A DNA stretch of 64,000 nucleotides from Rhizophagus irregularis (taxonomy: Eukaryota; Glomeromycota; Glomeromycetes; Glomerales; Glomeraceae): contig NC_089431.1 in the NCBI RefSeq assembly GCF_026210795.1, forward strand, positions 4,712,001-4,776,000, read 5' to 3'. Of the stretch, positions 13,730 through 23,724 are shown piece after piece; within the stretch, counting starts at the first letter, position 1; the number at the start of each line of letters is the position of its first letter. The notes beneath the pieces were generated by a model. It saw nothing but the letters and a program-made list of their open reading frames with translations. It made no database searches and was not told the origin of the DNA. Position numbers and translations under genes: made by a program.

Positions 13730-14773
13730 AAAGTGTTTAGAACTAAAATTTATAAAATTTGCCCAACCGGTGAATCATCACAACCATGTAAATATCAATA
13801 TAGACATATTACCTATAATTCACATTTGTTTTAATTTCGTGCTTGTCCTAGAATTAATGTGATATTATAGCCATTTAGATTTAATCCATTCAGCTTTATA
13901 GATTTTTATCTAGCTAAAACATGCGTATAATAATAAATCATTTTTCTTTCTTTTTAAAAAAAAGAAGAAAATCGATTTTTATTAATAAAATCGTTTTTCT
14001 TCAATAAAAAAAAATAAAAAATAAAAAAATAAAATAAAAAATAAAAAATAAAATAAAATAAATTGGAACAATTTGTTGGCAAAGCAATTTTTTTTTTTAA
14101 TAAAAAATTTAAAGATCTATTATTAAAAACATCGTTTTTCAATTTTTAACAAAAAATTATAAATATTTCTGACCGATCCCCAACAGTCCATCCTTAGAAA
14201 AGAAGTTTTTTTTTAATTTTAGTAAATATATATATTATTATTGCACATTTTATAAGTTGGTTTTCTTTTTTTTTTAAAAAAAAAAATTAAAATCAGCATA
14301 TCCATATATAAAAAAAATATTGTTGTAATAAATGAACAGTCTTAGCAATTCATACTTTTTTTTAATTCAATAATAAAAATTTTTACAGTTGATCAGAAAA
14401 GCGTCATGTGACCCGTATAATATTTTATACTTATTTTTTAATCTGAAATATTTCATAACTTTCTAGAGAAAGTATATCCTTTGATTCTTATTTCGTAAGA
14501 TCTTTTCTAAAGTTTATTGTCATATTTTTCAGGAAATTGTCCATTCATGATATATATTGGAATTCGGGATTCTTGGAAATAGGAATTAGGAAATTTTAAA
14601 ATAATCGCTGTTATTTTTAAAATTATTTAAAGAATTCTTTCATCGTTCCTTTTTAGATAATGCCGGTTGAAAAGCCATTACCTTTTTTGGACAATGACTG
14701 AAATTATAATAATTCCGGCCTTGCTGTCTTTTATCTTTTATATATATTTCGGGTTCTCTTAAAAATATGGTGA
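13730..14773. other. Intergenic region with A/T-tract low complexity
   Basis: Includes a run of AAAATA-type simple repeats at about 14005-14062 and many poly-A/T tracts. No gene is supported on either strand; the minus-strand ORF across 13954-14142 is a product of the simple repeat. Confidence 0.6.
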
Positions 14774-14777
14774 TTAA

Positions 14778-15591
14778 GGGTCCAGTATATTACGTCATCC
14801 CATATATGGCAAAAAATTGGAGATCATCTTTTTTTTACTTTCATTACAAGAAAAAATTTTTTAATATTTTTCAAACTCCTGCTTAAAAATATCTGTTAGA
14901 GAGCCAAAGTTTCTGGTTTTTCAAATAAACTTTAAAAAAGTATAGTATAAATATAGTTTACAACGAAAAACTACCATATGAAGTTAACAGTAGTTGCGAA
15001 TTCTCTAAGGTAAGTTGTGAATTCTCTAATTAGACTAACTTTAAATTAACTTAAAACTTGCGAAACTTTGAGACGTAATAATATAGTAATTAGTTAAATA
15101 ATTTATATCAAAAAATTAGCAAGCATCATATTCAAATAAAAATTTTTACTAATACCATTTTATTTTTTTATTATCTTAAGCGTATTTGTTCCTTTAAACT
15201 AAATACAAAATATTTCATGTGTTGTGAAGTAAATAATTAGATTATTATAATTTTATAATGAAATGGAAAGGCAAATAAATTAATTTAATAACCTTGAATT
15301 ATATATTTGGCGTTTGTGGAGTTATTATCTTTAATGTACAATATCAATCAAGCAAATGGTATTTTCATTAAGTTTTGCCCATAAAAATATATAGAAATAT
15401 TAATAAATGGTTAAAATGTAGATAGGATGCATTATATTTATTATTTGAACGTATATTTAATAAAATTCATATGGTAGGTTTGGAAATATTTTATTTTTCC
15501 AAGAGTTTTCTCGTCAATTTCGTGGTCACGTGATCATATAAAATGATCGTCATATGGTCACATACAAATGATGACGTAATATACTGGACCC
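14778..15591. mobile_element. 814-bp non-autonomous TIR element with TTAA flanks
   Basis: Perfect 22-bp inverted termini beginning GGGTCCAGTATATTACGTCA, flanked on both sides by TTAA (14774-14777 and 15592-15595). The TTAA duplication fits piggyBac-type insertion. A TA duplication with one extra terminal base (Tc1/mariner/pogo-like) is the alternative. The interior is AT-rich and non-coding. Confidence 0.8.
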
Positions 15592-15599
15592 TTAATAGA

Positions 15600-15810
15600 T
15601 AGATATTTCCTTTCTTCATAAAATAGAATATAAAACTGTTACGGGTAATGCCAAAATTATATCAGATTTCGATATATTCTCCGAGGATTTCATTGTAATC
15701 TTAAATGAGATTAATTGTTATATCTCAAAGGAAATTTTTAGTTGCGAATTATTACGTGGTCCACGAAGAATTAATTTATTATATTTGAATTGTAACATCC
15801 TTTTTGTGGA
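15600..15810. repeat. Dispersed repeat, partial copy 1
   Basis: Contains TTTAGTTGCGAAT, ATTACGTGGTCCAC and TTTGAATTGTAA in order. The same ordered blocks recur near 47090-47250 and 52860-52930. Degenerate and non-coding; boundaries are approximate. Confidence 0.5.
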
Positions 15811-15887
15811 AATGGAAAAATAAAAATAAAAGGAAAAAGAGAAGGATAATAAGGCAACATAAAGTTGCGGCCAGGTCAACAGAACGG

Positions 15888-15904
15888 GAATTCCCTTTTT
15901 ACGT
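15888..15904. repeat. 17-bp target-site duplication, left copy
   Basis: GAATTCCCTTTTTACGT, repeated exactly at 46422-46438 straight after a poly-A tract. It defines the left edge of a retroposed unit now expanded by later insertions. Confidence 0.85.
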
Positions 15905-16025
15905 AAAAAAAAAAAACTCTTTCCCGTAGGACTAAAAATTATTAGAAATCCGCAGTAAGGAAAACTAAAATTACAAAAATAAAAAAAAAATTTTTTTATT
16001 TTTTCTTATTAAAACACTAATAAAT

Positions 16026-16353
16026 ATGGAGTCATATCGAGGGCAAGAGGAGTTCGAGGAACATCTATTAAAAGAAGTCAAGTCTTTTGTGAGCAAAAAT
16101 TTTACAAAAGCCAATTCTAGGCATAAAGACGAGTTAGAGGATATTTTCGACAAAATATTTTTCAGGACGCTAAAAACACATAGGTTACTAGTGGAAATAA
16201 GTAATATTACTGGCATAAAAGGTGAAACCATAGAAATAATAGCCAAAAGTATACTGAGGTTCGCATATAGAGAACATAATAACGACGTTGAAAGAATTGG
16301 AAACCAGAATATTCTGGCTGCGGCAGGCGCAGCAAAAACCTTCGACACAAGAT
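16026..16353 (+). pseudogene. N-terminal ORF of the retroposed unit, interrupted by a MITE
   Basis: ATG-initiated ORF after a 121-bp leader. The product is charged and helical (EEFEEHLLKEVKSF; HKDELEDIFDKIFF) and no family is recognised. At 16353 it runs into the hAT-like MITE. Removing the MITE and one TSD copy lets the frame run only five more codons (ending TTK-stop), while the next conserved ORF lies one frame over. A single-base indel or a separate short ORF are both possible. Confidence 0.6.
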
Positions 16354-17549
16354 TAAAGCTCCGAACGGTTCCAGTTTGAACCGGGAACCGATCCGGAACC
16401 GGCAAAAAATTCGGTTCGGTTCTCGGTTCGGTTTTGGACTTGGAACCGTCCGGTTCGGTTCAGTTCTATCCGAAATTAAGAAAAAATGCAAAAAAACGAA
16501 TATACGACCATCCAGTGATCGTACAAGGACGAGCCATAGCTCGTTGGAATCCTCTCATCGAGACGCGTCGAATGGTGGTAAAATCAAGTCTCTAGCATCG
16601 ATAGATTACGAGATAGCACATGGTGAGTGTTTCTTAAAAAATTTGCATTAGAAAACGATCCATTGATTCTAGAGACATGAATTTACCACCATTCGACGCA
16701 TCTCAACGAGACGAATCTAATGAGCTATAATTCGTCTTTTTGCAATCACTGGATGGTCGTGTATTCGTTTTTTCGCATTTTTTTTTAAATTTTCGATCAA
16801 AAATTAAAATTCCGATACAAGCGATTAAACGCCATCTATTGATCACACAAAGACGAATTTTAGCTCTTTGGATTCGTCTCACTGAGACGAGTCGAATGGT
16901 GGTAAAATGATGTCACTAGCATCGATAGATCGTTTTCTAATGCGAATTGTTTAAGAAACACTCACCATGGGCTATCTCACGATCTATCGATGCTAGAGAC
17001 ATCATTTTACCACCATTCGACTCGTCTCAGTGAGACGAATCCAAAGAGCTAAAATTTGTCTTTGTGTGATCAATAGATGGCGTTTAATCGCTTGTATCGG
17101 AATTTTAATTTTTGATGTTCGAAAATTTAAAAAAAAATGCGAAAAAACGAATACACGACCATCCAGTGATTGCAAAAAGACGAATTATAGCTCATTAGAT
17201 TCGTCTCGTTGAGATGCGTCGAATGGTGGTAAATTCATGTCTCTAGCATCAATGGATCGTTTTCTAATACAAATTTTTTAAGAAACACTCACCATGTTTT
17301 ATCTCGTGATGTATCGATGCTAGAGACTTGATTTTACCACCATTCGACGCGTCTCGATGAGAGGATTCCAACGAGCTATGGCTCGTCCTTGTACGATCAC
17401 TGGATGGTCGTGTATTCATTTTTTCGCATTTTTCTTAATTTCGGATAGAACCGAATCAACCGATTTGTTGGCGTTTCGGTTCCATTTCGGTTTTCGGTTC
17501 TACCCGAACCGCAAAAAAACCGAACCGAACCGACCCGTTCAGAGCTTTA
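16354..17549. mobile_element. 1.2-kb palindromic hAT-like MITE
   Basis: An 8-bp TSD CACAAGAT (16346-16353, 17550-17557) and termini TAAAGCTC(C/T)GAACGG point to the hAT superfamily. The subterminal regions are dense in CGGTTCGGTT-type repeats. The interior is one large near-perfect palindrome centred near 16958: blocks such as CGACCATCCAGTGATCG and GGTGGTAAAATCAAGTC at 16500-16600 recur inverted at 17330-17420. No transposase. ORFs inside it are palindrome artefacts. Confidence 0.85.
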
Positions 17550-17557
17550 CACAAGAT

Positions 17558-17786
17558 ACACAACTAAATAAAGAAATAGAATGCGAGTTAAAAACACCAA
17601 TCAAAAACGTCTCAGAACAAAGAAAAATGCTGAAAAATAAAAAACGTGAAAAAAAATCAGTTAAGGAAATTGTGCTCCCATCAAATGATGATCAGATATC
17701 GATCCAAAAAAATACTGGGGCTCAGAGTACAACATCACGTGATATTTTATTTTATGATATACCATCAAGATATAGCGAGGAAGAGG
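17558..17786 (+). pseudogene. Middle ORF of the retroposed unit, first half of an RRM-like domain
   Basis: Open frame between the MITE and the outer Polinton-like element: a lysine-rich segment followed by DILFYDIPSRYSEEE. This resembles strand 1 and helix 1 of an RRM. It is cut at 17786 by the Polinton-like insertion. When the 27-kb element and one AGAGG copy are removed, the frame continues directly into 44948 with VVNAIKQLGKV, completing the helix. Confidence 0.75.
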
Positions 17787-18167
17787 AGTAGTATGAAAAC
17801 CCCAATTCTGGCTCACCTACTTATCTCATAATCTAAACCGTTTATTAATATTTTCACCTACTTATATGCTACATATTTTATAACCTAAATCACCTTTTTT
17901 ATATTTTTACCTACTTATCTCATAATCTAAACCGTTTATTAATATTTTCACCTACTTATATCCTACTTATTTCATAATCTAAATCATTTATTAATATTTT
18001 CACCTACTTACCCCCAATCGAACAAGAAATAGGATTTTAAAGCCAACGGAGCCAAAAAAGGTAAGGAAATATTAACCCATCCAGGAAACCAGCCATGGAG
18101 TCAATAGAGCGGAATAGCAAGGCAAGCAATTTCCCTTATACCGAGAAAAAATGTAATTGAATAAAAG
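17787..18167 (+). repeat. Left TIR of outer Polinton-like element
   Basis: 381 bp, inverse of 44562-44942. It contains three or four diverged copies of a roughly 65-70 bp subrepeat (CACCTACTTATCTCATAATC...TATTAATATTTTCACC), possibly integrase binding sites. The inner edge carries AAAAATGTAATTGAATAAAAG, a promoter-like block also present just before 18773. Confidence 0.93.
18155..18163 (+). promoter_or_regulatory. AATTGAATA promoter-like motif
   Basis: 52 bp before the ATG at 18207, inside the TIR, in the block GAGAAAAAATGTAATTGAAT. Part of a motif set repeated before nine genes of the two elements. Confidence 0.55.
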
Positions 18168-18206
18168 GTAGGTACCAAGTAACTATACAGATAAATAGTA
18201 CATAAC

Positions 18207-18563
18207 ATGGTATATACCGCAGTATCAGTAATCCTCGAACTTGTGGGCCATATCCTGGAATACATTCCAAGTAGAAATTTCGGGACACATCTTCTAGAAG
18301 TCAGCCCAATCTGGAGAGCCGAAGCTGAACGAATACTCTGGAAGTGGCATAAAGAAGCCGAGGAGGCATACGACAAAGCAGTAGAAAAGAAGGAAAAAGC
18401 AAATTATGCTCTTGGTCGATCAGAGGAGGAGGGTAATAGAAATCGTGACCTCCGTGAACTTGAATGGGAGGCATATCAAAAGGCTTGTAAAGAGAGAACA
18501 AATGCCGCAGTAGAGCATATTATGGTAAAAGAAGCTATTCGCCGTTGTAGCTTACAACTATAA
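18207..18563 (+). CDS. F-box-like protein with coiled segment, probably decayed at C-terminus
   Basis: 118 aa from an ATG 40 bp inside the TIR edge. The N-terminal part (ILELVGHILEYIPSRNF...VSPIWRAEAE) looks like a degenerate F-box. The centre WKWHKEAEEAYDKAVEKK closely parallels WKRHKEAEEVYKQAV of the inner-element gene at 41618-42133, so the two are paralogues. After the stop, another frame at about 18592-18651 encodes an Asp/Ser-rich tail (DEDVLSDSDD...) like the end of that paralogue. The original C-terminus may thus have been lost by a frameshift or lie behind an intron. F-box proteins recruit targets to SCF ubiquitin ligases; that role here is inference. Confidence 0.6.
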   Translation: MVYTAVSVILELVGHILEYIPSRNFGTHLLEVSPIWRAEAERILWKWHKEAEEAYDKAVEKKEKANYALGRSEEEGNRNRDLRELEWEAYQKACKERTNAAVEHIMVKEAIRRCSLQL

Positions 18564-18737
18564 GTTACTTAAGGATAGAGAATACATCGGGACGAGGATG
18601 TGCTCAGTGACTCGGATGACAATCCCGATGACTCAGATGGTGAGGAATAGTTTAGGAAGACAGTACTAATCTGTCTCCCTCTTTTTTTTACCCTCATAGG
18701 GTAGGCGAACAATTAATTTTATTTTCAGAAAAAATGT

Positions 18738-18746
18738 AATTGAATA
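18738..18746 (+). promoter_or_regulatory. AATTGAATA promoter-like motif before the polymerase
   Basis: 35 bp before ATG 18773 in the block CAGAAAAAATGTAATTGAAT, nearly identical to the inner edge of the TIR. Confidence 0.6.
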
Positions 18747-18772
18747 AAAGAGGAGTATAAAAAGTTTACAAG

Positions 18773-21700
18773 ATGTCAACACATCAAGCAAGAAGTGCCC
18801 AACACAGACAAGTCACCCGATCAGTTCTAGCTGAACTCAAGCAGGTACCTGTCAAGTCCATCCCATATCCCCGCTCAAATGCAAAATTGCAGGAATATGA
18901 GGATGAGATCTGCCAAATCCGTGAAGCACAAGCGGCGGTAACCAATGAAGAGATAACCCGCATGATGCAAATTGACCCAGACCCACATTATGAGGTAGTC
19001 TTTGAACGTCGTGATCAAGTACGTATAGGAAAGGAGTTAACAGACTCAAACTTTACGGCTGATATTGCTATAGGAACACCTGGAGAGCATGACTATGCTT
19101 CATTTCTTACAGCACACAGTCAAACAATCCAGAATATTCTTCAGGATGAAAGAAATCAATTGGGATCAATAAAAGTAAGAATTGGAATATTTGCCACAAT
19201 AAGACGTTTAGATTCTTACCTTGAGGGATTATTCGGAGATGGTAACTTTAGTGAAGATGATGGAGTAGAGTATATCTACAGATATAACATACCATTTAAA
19301 ACTCGCAATATGCCAATCCTACCATCAACAGATATTAATGGTACATTTAATTTTGCATTAGCAAGAATCATGCAGAAAGTAGAAGACTATGTAAATTACG
19401 GATCAGGTTGGGAATTCTATCGTGTAGAAAAAATATTTATAGAAATCTCGCAATTCCAACCACCCACAGGAGCAGGACATATACCACTCCCAAAAGATCT
19501 TGTCACGAAAAAGGGAGTAGTAAATCCAGCTAATGATGATGACAAATGCTTCCAGTGGGCAATCCTAGCAGCATTACATCCAGTAGAAAAGAATGCAGAA
19601 AGAATTTCCAAGTATAAGGAGTATGTAAATGAGTTAAACTTTGAAGGTATCGAATTTCCAGTACAAGCTGATGAGGTAATTCTAAGAAGATTTGAGCGAC
19701 AGAACCCAACTATTGCCCTCTGCATCTGTGAATGGCGTGACCACCGCCTATGTCCAATATATGTTACCGATAGGGATGATGCAGAGGGCCGTAAAATAAT
19801 AGATTTAGTACTTATCAGTAACGGGGAAAAGCAGCACTATTGCTGGATTAAGAATATGAGCCGTTTAGTAAATAAATGTACAAAAGATGGACATGCAACA
19901 TTTGTCTGCCGATGGTGTATCTCCCACTTCACACATCAACAAGAAATCCATGACAAACATGTAGCAATATGTCGAGGATTAAAGAAAACCCCACAAGCAG
20001 ACCGAATGCCATCAGTAAAGAAAGGAAATGATATATATGAATTCAAGAACTGGAAACGCCGCATGCAAGTCCCATATTACTTTGTTGCAGACTTTGAAGC
20101 CCTAGTAATGGACATACCACCCACAGATGAAGACAAAGATAAGAAAACCAAGAAAGTACAAGAGCAAATCCCCTGCTCATACTCGTATATTAAGGTAAGA
20201 TATGATGGTGTAAGTGAATCACAGAAGATATTTACAGGAGAAAATGCAGCACAAAAATTTGTAATCGAAATGCTAAATGAGGCTGAAGCAATTCGCAATG
20301 AATTCAGAAATCCAATGGAAATGATGCCATTAACAACCCAAGAGCAAGTAAGTTATGATAATGCAATAAACTGCTGGATATGTCGCAACCCCTTAGATGG
20401 AAATAAAGTAAGAGACCACTGCCATATTACAGGAAGGTATCGAGGTGCAGCACATAGAGGATATAATCTTGACTTATCCATAAAACCTCGTGAAATGCAT
20501 ATCCCAGTAATCTTTCACAATTTATCAGGATATGATGGACACATAATTATGCAAGGAATTGGTGCAATGGAATGTGAGGATGATATTGATCCTATCCCTT
20601 ATAACATGGAAAAGTATATGGCATTCAAGTTAGGTTCCCTCCGATTTATAGACAGCTTACAATTCATGAAATCAAGTCTCGACAAATTAGCATCCAACCT
20701 AGGCGCAGAAAAATGTAGAGCACAAGAATGTAGTAATTCACAACACTTATGGCGAATTGATGCAGGTAGATGCTTTGCACATCCTGAAAACTTTAAGATA
20801 ACACGAAGTCAAATACCACCTGAATTACTCGAGATTTATCTTAAGAAAGGTGTCTACCCGTATGAATACATGGATGACTGGAAAAAGTTCGAGAAAACTA
20901 GTTTACCACCTAAAGGAGCATTCTATAGCAAACTTAATGAAACCCACATTAGTGATAAAGAATACGAATATGCACAGTATGTATGGGAAAAAGCAGGATG
21001 TAAAACAATGCAAGATTATCATAACATTTATCTCAAAACTGACGTCCTTCTACTAGCCGATATATTTCAGAATTTCCGAGAAATGGCCTTGAAAAAATAT
21101 GGGTTAGATCCTCTCTGGTATTACTCAACACCAGGCTTTGCATGGGATGCACTATTCTTCATGACAGGGCAAAGATTGGATCTTATAACTGACCAGGATA
21201 TGTACATGATGGTAGAACAAGGATTACGTGGTGGAATCTCTATGGTAAGTAAACGATATGCTTGTGCAAATAATCCAGGTATGGGAGAAGGTAAATGGAC
21301 TGCAGATAAGCCCAAGTCATCTATTCTATACTTAGACGCAAATAACCTATATGGATGGGCCATGTTGCAATACTTACCTACAGGTAACTTCCACTGGATA
21401 AAGGAGGAAAACGAGTTATCTAACATTCAAAGGCAAATAGAAAGTAATGAAATACCAGATGATTCTTCTGAGGGATATATCCTTAAAGTCAAACTGGAGT
21501 ACCCTCAAGCCCTTCATTCACAACACACAGATTACCCCCTTGCACCAGAACGAATGAAGGTTAAGAAGGAATGGCTTAGTAAAAAGCAGCAGGAAATAAT
21601 AGCACGTTCAGGACAACGATATACACCCACGGATAAGCTCATCCCTAACCTATTTGATAAGGATGAATATGTAGTTCATTATAGAAATCTCCAGTATTAT

Positions 21701-22669
21701 GTTAGCCAGGGCTTAGTAATCAAGAAGGTCTATGAAGCTATAAAATTCGAGCAGGCTCCATGGATGAAACCATATATAGAATTTAACACCGCCGAACGTG
21801 CTAAGGCTAAGAATGATTTTGAGAAGGACTTCTATAAACTCATGAATAATAGTGTATTTGGTAAAACTATGGAAAATCTCAGGAAACGTGTACGTGTCTC
21901 AGTAGTACAACCCCAAACCCACCCCAAGAAATATAAAAAGCTTACCTCAGATCCTGCATTCAAGGGTCGTAAAATATTCTCAGAAAATCTTGTTGCAATT
22001 CACTGACGAAAAGTGGAGGTAATGCTTAACCGTCCAACATATGTGGGTATGAGTGTGCTTGACCTCTCAAAGCTCTGTATGTATCAATTCTACTATGATA
22101 CTCTTAAAGTACGATATGGTGAAAAAATCCAGTTATGTTATACAGACACAGACTCACTTCTTGTACAAATCCAAACTGAGGATATTAATGCAGACCTTAT
22201 AGATATGGCAGACCAATTTGACTTCAGTGATTATCCTAAAGATCATCCTGTACGAAAAGCATTAGGTGATAAGACTGACATAAATATGAAAATCCCAGGG
22301 AAATTTAAGGATGAATGTAATGGAGCAGTTATAGCAGAATTTATTGGCCTCCGTCCCAAAATGTACTCCATTCTCAAGGTAGGGGATGAGACCACCAATC
22401 CAAAACATGGTATCCGTAAGGCTAAAGGTGTCCCCTCAAAGGTAGTTAAAAAAGAGTTCCACCATGAGCGGTATAATAAGGCACTCTTTGATCCTAAACA
22501 TAATGATACAGTCACCTTTAGAGCAATCCGATCTGATAGACATGCTATAAATGTTATAGAAATGTCGAAGGTGGGGTTATCCCCTATGGATGATAAAAAA
22601 TGGATTGCACAAGATAATATCACAATGTATGCACATGGAGATTATAGGATACCACAACTTGAAAATTAA
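18773..22669 (+). CDS. Protein-primed family B DNA polymerase, one in-frame TGA
   Basis: One frame of 1,299 codons, interrupted only by TGA at 22004-22006 (codon 1078; context CAC TGA CGA). All hallmarks of the Polinton/Maverick pPolB are present: a zinc-finger-like patch (FVCRWCISHF...), Exo I ADFEA near residue 438, an endonuclease-VII-like CWICRN...DHCHITGRYRGAAH insert (534-562), Exo II HNLSGYDGH, Exo III YLKTDVLLLADIF, motif A LDANNLYGWAM, motif B KLMNNSVFGKT and motif C YTDTDS (1123-1128). The TGA separates motifs B and C, so without readthrough or repair the enzyme would be inactive. Its stop codon overlaps that of the convergent integrase. The enzyme would replicate the element from a terminal protein bound at the TIRs. 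Confidence 0.93.
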
Positions 22670-23724
22670 TATAATATATGAGTAGGAGGCAGCATAGTAT
22701 CAGATGGCACAACTAATAATTCTTCTCGAGTAAATATTTTTTTAGGTCCATCAGATAACCTATATATAACCGGCTGCCCATCAACAACTGTGGAAGATTC
22801 AATTGTATAAACTTTAGTAGACCATATTGGATCAGTTGCACGTCTCCTACCTTGGTAATCTGAGTTATCAAGTAAGTATCTCACAAGAGAACCAGCTGGT
22901 AAACATATTTCTTCTGCACCTACAGGTCTATCCTTCCGAATTTTTGAAGGTAGTGCATACACTTGATCTTTCTGGATTGCTTCAACTGGAGACATACCTA
23001 GCAGACGAGTATTAGAATTATTTAGCTCATTCACAATATCAGAAAGGTTCTTAACCCAGGCAGTATTCACACCTTCTGTAAGGAGTTCCTTTGCATCCTG
23101 TATTTTGAAAAGTCTCTCTGCTAAAGTTCGATTATACCGTTCAACAATAGCCTGACTCTTATGAGTAGTACCCACCCGAATACGCACACCTTTTTCATCC
23201 ATTAATCGGATAACTTCATCCTTAAATTCTGATCCCCCATCTACTTGTAAAACTCTTGGCCAAATAAGCGGGCAGTCTGCTTTACTATAAATCTTTTTAA
23301 ATGCCTTAGCAACACGTGCAGAGCTGCGATCTTCTAGAGATACTGAAGCTTTATATCGGCTAGCAACATCTACAATATTTAGACAGTATTTATACAGCTT
23401 TCTATCTACAGTATCATAGGGCATATATAAGATATCTGCTTGATGATACATATTTGGTCGAGTAATCTTATTAAAAGAAACCTGTGGAACATACTTGGGT
23501 ATAGGTGAGTGTATTTGCCATATAGCCTGTTTATGCAACCACTCTGTAATATCAGATATGTTAAAATCATGGCCCTCAGCTTGCACTTTAGCCCAAAGTT
23601 TTTCAGGAGTACGATAATATCCACATGGATGGTAATAGATTTGTTGAAGGATATAATTTTGTTCGATTTGTTTATTAAATGTAGGGTCTATAAAAATCTG
23701 TGGAACTGGCAATGGAAGATACAT
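22666..23724 (-). CDS. Polinton-type DDE integrase (outer element)
   Basis: About 352 aa from the ATG at 23724. An N-terminal helical region (IYYHPCGYYRTPEKLWAK) typical of Polinton c-integrases is followed by an rve core. The catalytic residues are D in HQADILYMPYD, D in LQVDGGSEFKDE (64 residues later) and E in SQAIVERYNRT. The C-terminal part is rich in basic and beta-forming segments, with no chromodomain seen. It would cut and join the TIR ends, giving the 5-bp duplications. It is convergent with the polymerase (overlapping stops in TTAA) and divergent from gag, whose ATG lies 12 bp inside this gene. That leaves almost no room for a conventional promoter. Confidence 0.92.
   Translation of the reverse strand: MYLPLPVPQIFIDPTFNKQIEQNYILQQIYYHPCGYYRTPEKLWAKVQAEGHDFNISDITEWLHKQAIWQIHSPIPKYVPQVSFNKITRPNMYHQADILYMPYDTVDRKLYKYCLNIVDVASRYKASVSLEDRSSARVAKAFKKIYSKADCPLIWPRVLQVDGGSEFKDEVIRLMDEKGVRIRVGTTHKSQAIVERYNRTLAERLFKIQDAKELLTEGVNTAWVKNLSDIVNELNNSNTRLLGMSPVEAIQKDQVYALPSKIRKDRPVGAEEICLPAGSLVRYLLDNSDYQGRRRATDPIWSTKVYTIESSTVVDGQPVIYRLSDGPKKIFTREELLVVPSDTMLPPTHILY

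Noticed and set aside
16207-17212. ORFs inside the palindromic MITE
   Set aside because: They lie in inverted repeats, contain CGGTTCGG-type repeats and have no domain.
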